Below, piece after piece: positions 45,097-54,439 of a stretch of DNA of 64,000 nucleotides. The position numbers and the translations under genes are program-made. Under the pieces are notes generated by a model, which had not been told where the DNA came from, ran no database searches, and saw nothing but the letters and a program-made list of their open reading frames with translations. Source of the stretch: Bordetella genomosp. 9. Lineage in GTDB: Bacteria > Pseudomonadota > Gammaproteobacteria > Burkholderiales > Burkholderiaceae_B. Location of the stretch: positions 62,001-126,000 of the forward strand of contig NZ_NEVJ01000003.1 in the NCBI RefSeq assembly GCF_002261425.1, read 5' to 3'. Numbering within the stretch: position 1 is the first letter of the stretch; every line of letters begins with the position of its first letter.

Positions 45097-47834
45097 AGAT
45101 CACCCGCTTCTTTGGGGCGACGCACCGCGAGGTGATGCGCGAGGTCCGCATGGCCCTGGGGCCGGATGCGCTGATCATTTCCAGCCGCAGCATGGATGGC
45201 GGCGTGGAAGTGATGGCCACGGATCCGTCGGCGATCGACGACGAGGGCCGGATCGTTTTCCAGGAGCCGGACGCCGTCGTCGCCGAGTCCCCCGCGCCCC
45301 GTACGGCGCCGCCGCCGTCCCGGGCCGACGAAGCGCCGGCGTATGCGCCGCGCTTCGCCGGCAATGGATACGCCGAGCGTGGCTGGACGGACCGCACGGC
45401 CGCCGAAGACCCTGTCGCGGAACCGGCGGAACCGCTGGAACCTGCCTATGCCCGGGCCTATGCCGCCGAGGCGCCCGCCGTGACGTCCCGGCTGCCGGAA
45501 GCGTGGTCCGAGCCCCCCATGGCCAGGTCGCGCATGCCCATGCCGGGCGACGCGCCCGCCGCGACGCCACGCATGCCCATGCCGTCCAGCGCGCCCGCCG
45601 CCACACCGCGCGCGCCCGTCGCGCCGCCGCCGGCCGGCCCGGCGGACCACACTTTCGCGCTGGTCGACGAGGACAGCTCGCAATACCAGCCGCTGGGTTC
45701 GGGCACGCCCGACGTGACGCAGATGACCGACGCGCTCAACGCGCTGCGCGGCGCATTGGAAACCCGCATCGACGGCCTGATGTGGGGCAAGGGCCTGAGC
45801 CGCGAACCGGTGCCGACCACGCTGTTCCGCACCTTGATGGAAGCCGGTTTCAGCGCCGGGCTGGTCCGCGCCATGCTGTCGCGCCTGCCGCCGCGGATGA
45901 CCTTCGCGGCCGCCATGAACTGGGCGCGCAATGAACTGATCAAGCACCTGCCCGTCATCGGCGACGAAGACGAACTGCTGGGCAGCGGCGGCGTGTTCGC
46001 GCTGGTCGGCCCGACCGGGGTCGGCAAGACCACCACCCTGGCCAAGCTGGCCGCCCGCTGCGTGGAACGCGTGGGCCGCGACCAGGTGGCGATGCTGACC
46101 ACCGACAATTTCCGTATCGGCGCGCACGAACAATTGCAGATCTACGGCCGCCTGATGGGCGTGCCCACGCGCTCCGTGCGCGACGTCGGCCAATTGCGCG
46201 AAACGCTGGCGGAGCTGGGCGCGCGCAGGATCATCCTGATCGACACGACCGGGATCAGCCAGCGCGACCGGCACGTCGCCGAACAGGCCGCCATGCTGTG
46301 CGGCGCCGGCCGGCCGGTGCAGCGCCTGGTCGTGCTGAACGCCGCCAGCCAGGGCGACACCCTGGACGAAGTGGCGCATGCCTACCGCAACGGCGCCGAC
46401 GAAGACGTGCGCGGCTGCATCATCACCAAGATCGACGAAGCCTCGCGCTATGCCGCGGCGCTCGACACCGCCATCCGCCACCGCCTGCCCATCCACTACG
46501 TCTCGCGCGGCCAGCGCGTGCCGGAACACATGGAAGTGCCGACGGCCGCCGAGCTGGTGGACGGCGCCTTCGCCTGCCTGCGCCGGCCCGCGCTGTATGC
46601 GCCCAGCGAAGCCGACCTGGCGGCGCTGTGGTCGGCGTCGCGCGAGGAAGCCGGCGGTCTGCTCGGCATGGACCCCGTGCGCCGGCGGCAATTGCTGGCG
46701 TCGGCGATGCTGCGTCCGCAGGGCGCCAGCGCCGAAACCGAGCAGAATATGGATGCGGCGCTGGCCTGGATCAATACCGATCCGGCCTGCGTGCAGGCGC
46801 GCGAGCTGTGGCGCGGCCTGAGCGGCGGTCAGCCGCTGCCCACGCCGTCGTTGTCGCGCATGCCGCTGGACATGGTGCGCGCCGAGTTTTCCGCGACCTG
46901 CTCCAGGCACCTGCTGGTGCTGCATGGACAGATCGCCATGAGCGGCCCTGGTATGCCCGGCGGCACGCTGGCGTCGTCGCTGCTGATGAGCGACCGCGGC
47001 GCCGCGCTGGCCGCGCCGGTGCAACAGCTGATGCTGGAACACGGCACCGTCTCGAGCATCGACAGCGGCGCCGCGCCGGCCGCCAACGTGGCCGACGCGC
47101 TGGTCGCGCGGGCGGAGTGGCTGCAGGCCGCGCTCAAGCCGCTGCCCGTCGTGCACCTGATCGCCGCCGGTACCGCGGCCCTGTGGCAATCCCTGTCCGC
47201 GCAGGGCATGGACTGGATGTCCCGTTGCACCGGCGCATTCCGCGTGGTCCAGGACGAAACGCCGACCACCTTGCAGGCCATCGGCAAGACGCTGGGCTAC
47301 GTCCCGGTGGGGGAGGCCGGCGACATGGTCGGCCTGACGCACATGGCGGGCGACAAGCTCGTCCCGCTGCGCCTGTGGGCGGCCGGCACCGAGGTCACGC
47401 AGGCCGCGCGCGGCGCGGACACGGCGCCGCTGCGCGCCGTCTGCGCCAAGCTGATCGACCCTTCCGGCCGCGTGGTGCAGCAGGTCTATGGCCTGACCAA
47501 CGTGGGCGTGGCCCATGCCGACGCGGCCACCATCGCGCGCTGGCTGGTCCTGCACGACCACGCCAAGGGGGCTTTCCGCTACATGGCGCATTCCTGGCAG
47601 CCCTTGACCGGCGCCAGCATGGGCGACGACTCCACGCTGCGCCAGGTGCTGATGGCCGGGCAGATGGGCGCCGCCTGCTGGCAACTGGCGCACGCGCCTT
47701 CGGCGTCCGTCATGCGCAAGCTGCTGCAGGACCTGATGGGACCGGAGCGCAAGCTCCCCGCGCGCCTGGTGCCTCCGGCCTTGCTGCGTTTCCTGGCCAT
47801 GGTGGAAATGGCGGGCGAGGGCGGCCCGGGCTGA
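45093..47834 (+). CDS. flhF: SRP-type GTPase FlhF with a ~410-residue C-terminal extension
   Basis: 913 residues, far longer than the usual 380-500. The start is GTG, overlapping the flhA stop. The N-terminal B region is MKITRFFGATHREVMREVRMALGPDALI. A long Pro/Ala linker contains repeats of R(M)PMPG/SxAPAATPR (about 140-175). The NG GTPase has a P-loop GPTGVGKTTTLAKL (about 305-318), TTDNFRIGAHEQLQIYG, DTTGISQRD (usually DTAG) and ITKIDEAS, and ends near residue 505. The remaining ~410 residues match no part of FlhF known to me. FlhF controls flagellar placement and number; its usual partner FlhG is not encoded here. Confidence 0.93.
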   Translation: MKITRFFGATHREVMREVRMALGPDALIISSRSMDGGVEVMATDPSAIDDEGRIVFQEPDAVVAESPAPRTAPPPSRADEAPAYAPRFAGNGYAERGWTDRTAAEDPVAEPAEPLEPAYARAYAAEAPAVTSRLPEAWSEPPMARSRMPMPGDAPAATPRMPMPSSAPAATPRAPVAPPPAGPADHTFALVDEDSSQYQPLGSGTPDVTQMTDALNALRGALETRIDGLMWGKGLSREPVPTTLFRTLMEAGFSAGLVRAMLSRLPPRMTFAAAMNWARNELIKHLPVIGDEDELLGSGGVFALVGPTGVGKTTTLAKLAARCVERVGRDQVAMLTTDNFRIGAHEQLQIYGRLMGVPTRSVRDVGQLRETLAELGARRIILIDTTGISQRDRHVAEQAAMLCGAGRPVQRLVVLNAASQGDTLDEVAHAYRNGADEDVRGCIITKIDEASRYAAALDTAIRHRLPIHYVSRGQRVPEHMEVPTAAELVDGAFACLRRPALYAPSEADLAALWSASREEAGGLLGMDPVRRRQLLASAMLRPQGASAETEQNMDAALAWINTDPACVQARELWRGLSGGQPLPTPSLSRMPLDMVRAEFSATCSRHLLVLHGQIAMSGPGMPGGTLASSLLMSDRGAALAAPVQQLMLEHGTVSSIDSGAAPAANVADALVARAEWLQAALKPLPVVHLIAAGTAALWQSLSAQGMDWMSRCTGAFRVVQDETPTTLQAIGKTLGYVPVGEAGDMVGLTHMAGDKLVPLRLWAAGTEVTQAARGADTAPLRAVCAKLIDPSGRVVQQVYGLTNVGVAHADAATIARWLVLHDHAKGAFRYMAHSWQPLTGASMGDDSTLRQVLMAGQMGAACWQLAHAPSASVMRKLLQDLMGPERKLPARLVPPALLRFLAMVEMAGEGGPG

Positions 47835-47893
47835 CGCAGCCTGGCCTGGCGCTCAGGCGTCGGGGGCCGCGTGCCCCGGGCGGCCGCCGAGGC

Positions 47894-47923
47894 AAAAAAA
47901 GGCCGGCATATGCCGGCCTTTTT
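47894..47923. terminator. Bidirectional terminator between flhF and flgN
   Basis: A run of A residues, the stem GGCCGGCA / TGCCGGCC with a 2-base loop, and a run of five T residues form a symmetric structure between two convergent genes. Confidence 0.9.
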
Positions 47924-47942
47924 CTTTCATCGAACGCTCCGA

Positions 47943-48419
47943 TCAGGTCGCGATGATGGTCTTGCCCGTATTGCCCTGGCGCGCACGGCCGTTGGGTTCG
48001 TAGAGGCTGGACCGTTTGGTCAGGGATTGCAGCGCGTCCAGGGCTTCCTCGGTATAGCGCAGGTGCATATCGATCAGCGCGCCGTTGCGGTCGTTGATGC
48101 CGGCGGCGGCGGCGCAGCGGTCGAGCAACTGACGCCAGGTCTCGGCGATTTCCGGATGCCGCGCGGCGGCTTCCGTGGTGCCATCGTGCCCCGGACCGAA
48201 ACCGAGTTCGGCGAGCAGGGCGTCGCGCCGTTCGCTCAGTTCATGCAGGCGCGCGGCGATCCCGTTCTTCGAAACGGTGATCTGGTTCAACGCATTGAAG
48301 GATTGGCGCTCCGTCAGGGCGACCGTTTCGGAACCGAGCAGTTCGGTGAATTCCGCGACCACCGCATCTTCTTCCAGCAGGCAAGCGAGCAGCTTTTCCG
48401 TGGCACTCATAAAGGTCAC
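47943..48419 (-). CDS. flgN: FlgN, export chaperone for FlgK and FlgL
   Basis: 158 residues. The GTG at 48419 overlaps the flgM stop as GTGA and has AGGA nine bases upstream; ATG at 48410 is the alternative (155 residues). The protein is a small helical bundle with the family pattern LLxEDAVVAEFTELLGSETVAL and NDRNGALIDMHLRYTEEALDAL near the end. FlgN holds the hook-filament junction proteins for export. It is the last gene of flgA-flgM-flgN. Confidence 0.9.
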   Translation of the reverse strand: MTFMSATEKLLACLLEEDAVVAEFTELLGSETVALTERQSFNALNQITVSKNGIAARLHELSERRDALLAELGFGPGHDGTTEAAARHPEIAETWRQLLDRCAAAAGINDRNGALIDMHLRYTEEALDALQSLTKRSSLYEPNGRARQGNTGKTIIAT

Positions 48420-48709
48420 TTCAATAGTTCCTGGGCGCTGGCGATCAGGCCATCGGCGATTTTGGTGGGATCGATCTTGAGCTGGCCGGCCGCGATGGCG
48501 TCGCGGATGGCCTGGACCTTGGCGGTATCGATGTCGCCGGCGCCGTTCTGCAGGTCGATCAGCTTGCGGGACATCGGGCTCAGGTCCACCTGTGCGCTGC
48601 TCGACCCGCCGCCGGCGACGCCGCCGTAGGCCTGGGCGACGGCGGTACGCGCACCCGTGGTCTCGGTGGGAGTGGTCGAAGGCCGGGTAGTCGAGGAATT
48701 GATCTTCAC
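48416..48709 (-). CDS. flgM: Anti-sigma-28 factor FlgM
   Basis: 97 residues. The Ser/Thr-rich disordered N terminus serves as export signal. The C-terminal sigma-binding helices are VDLSPMSRKLIDLQ and the segment DTAKVQAIRDAIAAGQLKIDP (split here as residues ~62-82), then IADGLIASAQELL. FlgM binds FliA until the hook is complete and it is exported. A near-perfect sigma-28 promoter lies about 62 bases upstream, so FliA drives its own inhibitor. Confidence 0.96.
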   Translation of the reverse strand: MKINSSTTRPSTTPTETTGARTAVAQAYGGVAGGGSSSAQVDLSPMSRKLIDLQNGAGDIDTAKVQAIRDAIAAGQLKIDPTKIADGLIASAQELLK

Positions 48710-48770
48710 GTCAAAATCCCGCCGGAACGGGCTCCTGGCTGTGCGGGCGGAAGCGCCTGCGTATGTCCCT

Positions 48771-48797
48771 GTAACGGCATCGGCGCCCCAAACTTTA
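48771..48797 (-). promoter_or_regulatory. Sigma-28 promoter of flgM
   Basis: On the minus strand TAAAGTTT (a perfect -35) is followed by 11 bases and GCCGTTAC. This is 14 of 16 consensus positions. The -10 is identical to that of fliC. Confidence 0.9.
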
Positions 48798-48914
48798 GGG
48801 CGGGCCCACGGGACGGGCTCCTCAGTGTACCGGCCTGGGCCCCGGCCGCCAAATTGGCCGATCGGCGGCTAACTGGTCCGCATCTGTTCAGAATAATGTC
48901 AGGAATCGCCATGT

Positions 48915-49634
48915 TTACAGTGGCACTTCCACGATGCCGGTGGGCTGCAGGATCCCGCTCACGACCTGGCCGGAGGACGTCTTGACTTCCACCGTCGACC
49001 CCGGCGTGGCGTTCTGCATCACCTGGCCTTCGCTGCTGACCACGAAACCCGCGCCGCGCGCCGTGATGCGCACCGTCTGGCCGCGCTGCACCGAACCGGC
49101 GCTGCGCAGGTTGTTGGCTCGGACGGGTTGCCCCATGCCGACGCGGTAGCTTACCGTCATGCCGATCACGCTCTGCGGATCGGTGATGGCGCCGGGGGGC
49201 AGGTTGATCAGGTCGCCGTCGCGCGGCGCCAGGTCTTCCATGCGCAGGGTCTCGCCGGCATTGATGGGGCGCGCGGCCACGTAGTACTGGCCAGGCAGGC
49301 TGACGGTGGCCTGCACATATACGTTCCACGGCTTGGGCGCGGCGCAGCGCACGGCCACGCTCATGCGGGCGCGCGGCCGCATCGGCCCGGCTATCGAGGC
49401 GGTCAGGGCGTCGCAGGCGGGCAGCCGTTCGGTATGCACCTCGTCCATCTGGATGTTGGGCTGCGCCGGCAGCGATGCCAGCTGCTGCAACAGGTAATTC
49501 TGCGCGACCTGCTGGACCGCCACGGGATCCTGCGGCCGATCGACCGCCTGGGCCTGGGCGCGCGCGGGGCCGGGCAGGGCACCCAGCGCGGAGAGCGCCA
49601 GGGCAAGGATCGGAATACGTCGGATCATGGGCAT
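48915..49634 (-). CDS. flgA: FlgA, P-ring assembly chaperone
   Basis: 239 residues from ATG at 49634 (MPMIRRIPILALALSALG), with a signal peptide ending near ARAQA; ATG at 49628 is equally possible and the frame is open further upstream. The C-terminal SAF domain has INAGETLRMEDLAPRDGD, VSYRVGMGQPVRANNLR and VQRGQTVRITARG. FlgA works in the periplasm and helps FlgI form the P ring. It diverges from flgB. About 205 bases separate it from flgM, including the flgM sigma-28 promoter. Confidence 0.94.
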   Translation of the reverse strand: MPMIRRIPILALALSALGALPGPARAQAQAVDRPQDPVAVQQVAQNYLLQQLASLPAQPNIQMDEVHTERLPACDALTASIAGPMRPRARMSVAVRCAAPKPWNVYVQATVSLPGQYYVAARPINAGETLRMEDLAPRDGDLINLPPGAITDPQSVIGMTVSYRVGMGQPVRANNLRSAGSVQRGQTVRITARGAGFVVSSEGQVMQNATPGSTVEVKTSSGQVVSGILQPTGIVEVPL

Positions 49635-49678
49635 GGACGGAATTGTAGAAGTCCGCGCGCATAAGCAATACCCGAATT

Positions 49679-49723
49679 GGCGGACGAATAGTCGGTTATT
49701 TGGATGATTGTGCGTTGTCCGCC
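49679..49723. promoter_or_regulatory. Inverted repeat between flgA and flgB
   Basis: GGCGGAC (49679-49685) and GTCCGCC (49717-49723) flank a 31-base AT-richer centre in the divergent flgA/flgB region (49635-49879). Two inverted half-sites at this kind of spacing fit the layout of an FlhDC site, but the bases do not closely match the E. coli consensus. Confidence 0.35.
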
Positions 49724-49879
49724 GCACCTATGATTCCTTCCGTGCCGAAAGGTCCGTCCCGCAGCGCCGTTCCGCCAGGAGCGCGCGCCCTTCGCCTTGG
49801 GGTTGGCCAATACGCACCGGCCCGGCAACCGCCCGGCTGGATGGCCGCATGGCCCCGTACGACCAGGGACGCGACCCGG

Positions 49880-50287
49880 ATGATAGACCGCCTCAGCCAG
49901 GATCTTGGCTTCTTCCAGCAATCGCTGGGTTTGCGCGCGCAGCGCCAGGAAGTCCTGTCGGCCAACATCGCCAATGCCGATACGCCCAACTTCAAGGCGC
50001 GCGACTTCGATTTCCGCTCGGCGCTGGAAGGCGCGATGGGCGCGAACCTGAACCTGCCGGCGGTCAGCCTGTCGCTGACCTCGCCGCGCCACATTCCGGC
50101 GCAGGGCCCGGCCCAGCCGACGGTGGACCTGCTGTACCGCAATCCGTACCAGGCCAGCCTCGACGGCAATACCGTGGACATGGACGGCGAGCGGGTGCGC
50201 TTCGCCGACAACACGCTGCATTACCAGAGCACCTCCACCGTCCTGACCTCAAAGATCAAGGACATGCTGCTGGCCATCTCCGAATAA
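49880..50287 (+). CDS. flgB: Proximal rod protein FlgB
   Basis: 135 residues from ATG at 49880; the open frame reaches further upstream but MIDRLSQDLGFFQQSLGLRAQR is the expected start. The rod/hook signature is LSANIANADTPNFKARDFDF, and the C-terminal helix (LHYQSTSTVLTSKIKDMLLAI) packs with the N-terminal one. It is the first gene of the flgB-L run and is followed by flgC after 19 bases. Confidence 0.96.
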   Translation: MIDRLSQDLGFFQQSLGLRAQRQEVLSANIANADTPNFKARDFDFRSALEGAMGANLNLPAVSLSLTSPRHIPAQGPAQPTVDLLYRNPYQASLDGNTVDMDGERVRFADNTLHYQSTSTVLTSKIKDMLLAISE

Positions 50288-50306
50288 CGCGGATACGGGA
50301 TAGACC

Positions 50307-50723
50307 ATGAGTTTGTTGAGCATTTTCGACATCGCGGGTTCGGCGCTGACGGCGCAGTCGCAGCGCATGAACGTGGCGGCCAGCAACCTGGCCAACGCCG
50401 ATAGCGCCGTCGGTCCCGACGGCCAGCCGTACCGGGCCCGCCAGGTGGTGTTCCAGGTGAATCCGTCGCAAGGCCAGATGACCGGCGCCGAAATCGGCGG
50501 CGTGCGCGTGGCCGGCATCGTGCAGAGCGATGCGCCGATGAAGCGCCTGTTCGATCCGTCCAACCCGCTGGCCGACAACCAGGGCTACGTCACCATGCCC
50601 AACGTCGACCCGGTGGCCGAAACGGTGAACATGATTTCGGCGTCGCGCTCCTACCAGGCCAACGTCGAAGTCCTGAACACGGCCAAGGCCTTGATGCAGA
50701 AAACCTTGCAGATCGGCCAGTAG
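50307..50723 (+). CDS. flgC: Proximal rod protein FlgC
   Basis: 138 residues. The start is [21 protein letters not shown], followed by the rod signature [11 protein letters not shown] and the C-terminal EMISASR-type segment (here [25 protein letters not shown], residues ~110-134). It assembles with FlgB, FlgF and FlgG into the rod. flgD follows after 38 bases. Confidence 0.97.
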   Translation: MSLLSIFDIAGSALTAQSQRMNVAASNLANADSAVGPDGQPYRARQVVFQVNPSQGQMTGAEIGGVRVAGIVQSDAPMKRLFDPSNPLADNQGYVTMPNVDPVAETVNMISASRSYQANVEVLNTAKALMQKTLQIGQ

Positions 50724-50761
50724 CGCGACGCGCGCGGCGATCCCGGACACCGGAGTCTTGC

Positions 50762-51454
50762 ATGACCACTACCAGTAACGTCAACAACAACACCGCCAAC
50801 GCCGCCAACACGGCGACGTCGGGCGGCGCGTCCAGCGCGCAGTCCCTGCAGGACCAGTTCCTGACGCTGTTGGTTGCCCAGTTGAACAACCAGGATCCGC
50901 TCAATCCGATGGACAACTACCAGTTGACCTCGCAATTGGCGCAGATCTCCACCGTGCAGGGCGTGCAGGACCTGAAGAGCGTCCTGCAGACCATCAGCAG
51001 CCAGGTCGACCTGGGCCAGTCGATGGACGCCGTGTCCATGATAGGCAAGCAGGTGCTTTTCCCGGGCGATGCGCTGAAGGTCGATACCGACGCCACTGGC
51101 GCGCGCGTCATGACGCCGATCGGCATCGACGTGCAGAACGACGCGCATGACGTTTCGATCAAGATCCTGGACAGCACGGGCCGCGTGGTCCGCTCCATGG
51201 ACCTGGGCGCGCAGGACGCCGGCGTCATCATGCCGTCGTGGGATGGCAAGGACGACTCGGGCAACGCGGTGCCGGACGGCAAGTACACGTTCACCGTCAA
51301 GGCGACCGATCCGAACGGCAACGCGGTCACGGCCGAGGCGCTCACCTATGGCCAGGTGGGCGGGGTTTCGTACGGCACGCAGGGCGTGCGGCTGGACGTG
51401 GGCCTGGCCGGCCAGGTCAGCCTGCTGGATGTGCGCAAGGTTTTGGGTACCTGA
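50762..51454 (+). CDS. flgD: Hook cap/scaffold protein FlgD
   Basis: 230 residues. An Asn/Thr-rich N terminus (export signal) precedes FLTLLVAQLNNQDPLNPMDNYQ, the conserved FlgD segment, then the hook-capping core (FlgD Ig-like and Tudor-like parts: ILDSTGRVVRSMDLG, WDGKDDSGNAVPDGKYTF). It caps the growing hook while FlgE subunits insert and is later shed. Confidence 0.96.
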   Translation: MTTTSNVNNNTANAANTATSGGASSAQSLQDQFLTLLVAQLNNQDPLNPMDNYQLTSQLAQISTVQGVQDLKSVLQTISSQVDLGQSMDAVSMIGKQVLFPGDALKVDTDATGARVMTPIGIDVQNDAHDVSIKILDSTGRVVRSMDLGAQDAGVIMPSWDGKDDSGNAVPDGKYTFTVKATDPNGNAVTAEALTYGQVGGVSYGTQGVRLDVGLAGQVSLLDVRKVLGT

Positions 51455-51528
51455 TAGACAGCGGCGGCCTGGCCGCCCTTTGCCGGTCTTCCGGCTTCCA
51501 TCAATCTTCTGAATAAGCGAGAGAACGC

Positions 51529-52791
51529 ATGGGTTTCGGACAAGGACTTAGCGGACTGGATGCCGCGTCGCAGAATCTGGACGTGATCGGCAACAACATC
51601 GCCAACGCGAACACCGTGGGCTTCAAGTCCGCCACGGCCACGTTCGCCGATATCTACGCCACGTCGCGCGTCGGCCTGGGCGTGAAGGTCGCCTCGATCG
51701 ACCAGCGCTTCACGGTGGGCAACGTCACCTCCACCGGCGGCCAGTACGACCTGGCCATCGACGGCGCCAACGGGTTCTTCCGCATGGTCGATGGCAGCGG
51801 CGCGGTCTCCTACACGCGCAACGGCCAGTTCGGCATCGACAAGGACAACAACATCATCAATGCGGCGGGCCAGCAGCTGACGGGCTACGGTCCCGGCGGC
51901 GTCGGCACGGCGCCCGTGCCGCTGTCGCTGCCCACGGCCAACATCGCGCCGGCCGCGACGACCAAGTCCGGCTTCACGGCCAACCTGAACGCCAATGCGG
52001 CCGTGATCCCCGCGACCACCGATTTCGATCCGACCAATACGGCGACGTACACGGATTCGCAGCCGATGACGGTGTACGACTCGCTGGGCAACTCGCACCA
52101 GCTGACCACATATTTCGCCAAGCGTGCCGGCGCGGCCGGTCCCCCGGCCACCAGCGTCTACGACGTGTACTACACGCTGGACGGCGCCGCGATGGCGCCC
52201 ACCACGCCGCCGGACGCCACGACCACGCCCGCCACGCCGTGGGGCGGCGCGACCCAGCTGACCTTCGACACCTCGGGACGCCTGCTGAACAACCCGCCCA
52301 CGGTGAACCTGTCGTTCGCCACGCCGGGCGGCACGGGTTCGCCGGCGGCGCCGCTGGCGATTGCGATGGACTACACGGGCACCTCGCAGTTCGGCGGCGA
52401 CTTTTCCGCCGGCTTCACCCCGGACGGCAATACCACCGGCGAGTTCACCAGCATCAGCTTCGGCAAGGATGGCAGCATCATCGCCAACTACACCAACGGC
52501 AAGACGCAGACCGTCGGCACCGTGGCGCTGGCCAGCTTCAACAACGTGAACGGCCTGCAGCCCATCGGCGACAACGCCTGGAGCGAAACGTCGGAATCCG
52601 GCCAGGCCGTGCTCGGCCAGCCGGGCACCAACGGGCTCGCCAATCTGCAAGGCCAGGCGGTGGAAGCCTCCAACGTCAACCTGAGCACCGAACTGGTGAA
52701 CATGATCGTGGCCCAGCGGACCTACCAGGCCAACACGAACACCATCAAGACGCAGGACCAGGTGCTGCAGTCCTTGCTGGCCATTCAGTAA
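51529..52791 (+). CDS. flgE: Flagellar hook protein FlgE
   Basis: 420 residues. The N-terminal helix region is GFGQGLSGLDAASQNLDVIGNNIANANTVGFK in pieces (residues 2-33), followed by beta-rich middle domains (about 75-360, Thr/Ala/Pro-rich around 160-215) and the conserved end VEASNVNLSTELVNMIVAQRTYQANT. About 130 copies build the hook. Upstream, 74 bases separate it from flgD. Confidence 0.97.
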   Translation: MGFGQGLSGLDAASQNLDVIGNNIANANTVGFKSATATFADIYATSRVGLGVKVASIDQRFTVGNVTSTGGQYDLAIDGANGFFRMVDGSGAVSYTRNGQFGIDKDNNIINAAGQQLTGYGPGGVGTAPVPLSLPTANIAPAATTKSGFTANLNANAAVIPATTDFDPTNTATYTDSQPMTVYDSLGNSHQLTTYFAKRAGAAGPPATSVYDVYYTLDGAAMAPTTPPDATTTPATPWGGATQLTFDTSGRLLNNPPTVNLSFATPGGTGSPAAPLAIAMDYTGTSQFGGDFSAGFTPDGNTTGEFTSISFGKDGSIIANYTNGKTQTVGTVALASFNNVNGLQPIGDNAWSETSESGQAVLGQPGTNGLANLQGQAVEASNVNLSTELVNMIVAQRTYQANTNTIKTQDQVLQSLLAIQ

Positions 52792-52829
52792 ACGTGACGG
52801 CAAACGGTAACCAGGCAGGATAGGCGCGC

Positions 52830-53588
52830 ATGGATCGAGTCATTTACACCGCGATGAACGGTGCTGTTCGCATCAACGAGGAGCAGGCCGTTCTGACCAA
52901 CAACATGGCCAACGTCAATACGCCCGGGTTCCGGGCGCAGATGGCCATGTACCGGTCGGTGCCGGTCAACGACGCCACCAGCCTGCCGACCCGTGTTTCC
53001 ACCGTCGCCGCCACGCCGCGCAACGACTTCACGCCCGGCGTGATGGACGCCACGGGGCGCGACCTGGACATCGCCGTGACCGGCGATGGCTGGATCGCGG
53101 TGCAGACGCCGCAGGGCGAGGCCTACACGCGATCGGGCGACCTGCAGGTCGGCGTCAACGGCCTGCTGCAGACCGCGCAGGGCATGCCGGTGCTGTCCAA
53201 CCAGAACGGCCCCATCGACGTACCGCCCAACGCGACGCTGACCATCGCGTCGGACGGCACGATCACGGCCATCGGCGCCGGCGACCCGCCCAACACCATC
53301 CTCAACCTGGGGACCATCAAGCTGGTCAGCCCGCCGCTGACCTCGCTGGTGCACGGGGACGACGGCGTGTTCCGCCGCGTCGCGGCCAATGGCCAGCCGG
53401 CGCCGGCCATGCCCGCCGATCCGACCTTGCGCGTCATGCCCGGGGTGCTGGAGGGCAGCAATGCCAATGCCGCGTCGTCCATGGTCGGCATGATCGAGAA
53501 TTCGCGCCGTTTCGAGATGCAGATGCAGGTCATCCGCGACGCGCAGACCAACGAGGACAAGGCCAACACCTTGCTCTCAGTCAGTTAA
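52830..53588 (+). CDS. flgF: Proximal rod protein FlgF
   Basis: 252 residues. MDRVIYTAMNGAVRINEEQAVLTNNMANVNTPGF is the FlgF start (residues 1-34), with DIAVTGDGWIAVQTPQGEAYTR in the middle and LEGSNANAASSMVGMIENSRRFEMQMQ at the end. It is a rod component between FlgBC and FlgG. The 38-base gap after flgE has GGCAGGA before the ATG region. Confidence 0.97.
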   Translation: MDRVIYTAMNGAVRINEEQAVLTNNMANVNTPGFRAQMAMYRSVPVNDATSLPTRVSTVAATPRNDFTPGVMDATGRDLDIAVTGDGWIAVQTPQGEAYTRSGDLQVGVNGLLQTAQGMPVLSNQNGPIDVPPNATLTIASDGTITAIGAGDPPNTILNLGTIKLVSPPLTSLVHGDDGVFRRVAANGQPAPAMPADPTLRVMPGVLEGSNANAASSMVGMIENSRRFEMQMQVIRDAQTNEDKANTLLSVS

Positions 53589-53653
53589 GTATTTCAGTAA
53601 AGCATTCATCGTGACGCGGCTATCGCGCCGCGCACCCAGGAGCCCCAAACACC

Positions 53654-54439
53654 ATGCTACGTTCGCTGTGGATCGCCAAGACCGGCCTGGAAGGCCAGCA
53701 GACTTCGCTGGACGTCATTTCCAACAACCTGGCCAACGTCAACACCAATGGCTTCAAGCGCGGCCGGGCCGTGTTCCAGGACCTGATGTACCAGACGCTG
53801 CGCCAGCCCGGCGCCCAGGTCGGCGACGCCAACCAGCTGCCGTCGGGCCTGCAGCTGGGTACCGGTACGCGCGTGGCCGCCACGGAACGCCTGCACACGG
53901 AAGGCAACCTGACCAATACCAGCGACCCCATGGACATCGCGATCCAGGGGCAGGGTTTCCTGAACGTGCAGTTGCCCGACGGCACGGACGCCTATACGCG
54001 CGACGGATCGCTGCAGGTCGACCAGAACGGCCAGCTGACCACCGCCGGCGGCCTGGTGATCCAGCCGCCCATCAACGTGCCCAACAATGCGCTGTCGTTG
54101 ACCATCGGCAAGGACGGCACCGTCTCCGTGACCCAGCCCGCCGCGCCCGGCACCAACGTGCAGATCGGCCAATTGCAGCTGGCCAATTTCATCAATCCCA
54201 ACGGACTGCAGTCGGTTGGCGATAACCTGTACCTGGAAACGGACGCCTCCGGCGCGCCCAACATCGGCCAGCCCACGGTGGACGGCCTGGGCAGCATCCT
54301 GCAGCAGTACGTCGAAACCTCCAACGTCAATGTCGCGGAAGAACTGGTGAACATGATCACCACCCAACGCGCCTACGAAATGAACAGCAAGGCGGTCGAA
54401 ACGTCCGACCAGATGCTCGCCCGCCTGACCCAGCTTTGA
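53654..54439 (+). CDS. flgG: Distal rod protein FlgG
   Basis: 261 residues, the usual length. [39 protein letters not shown] (residues 1-39) and the conserved end [35 protein letters not shown] (about 220-254) identify it. The rod passes through the P and L rings made by FlgI and FlgH, encoded next. Its stop overlaps the flgH ATG (TGATG). Confidence 0.98.
   Translation: MLRSLWIAKTGLEGQQTSLDVISNNLANVNTNGFKRGRAVFQDLMYQTLRQPGAQVGDANQLPSGLQLGTGTRVAATERLHTEGNLTNTSDPMDIAIQGQGFLNVQLPDGTDAYTRDGSLQVDQNGQLTTAGGLVIQPPINVPNNALSLTIGKDGTVSVTQPAAPGTNVQIGQLQLANFINPNGLQSVGDNLYLETDASGAPNIGQPTVDGLGSILQQYVETSNVNVAEELVNMITTQRAYEMNSKAVETSDQMLARLTQL

Noticed and set aside
44418..47693. A 1091-codon minus-strand open frame opposite flhA and flhF
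   Set aside because: It is a shadow frame. I checked it because the C-terminal half of FlhF is unrecognised, but the FlhF frame is continuous, starts by overlap with flhA and has better composition throughout.
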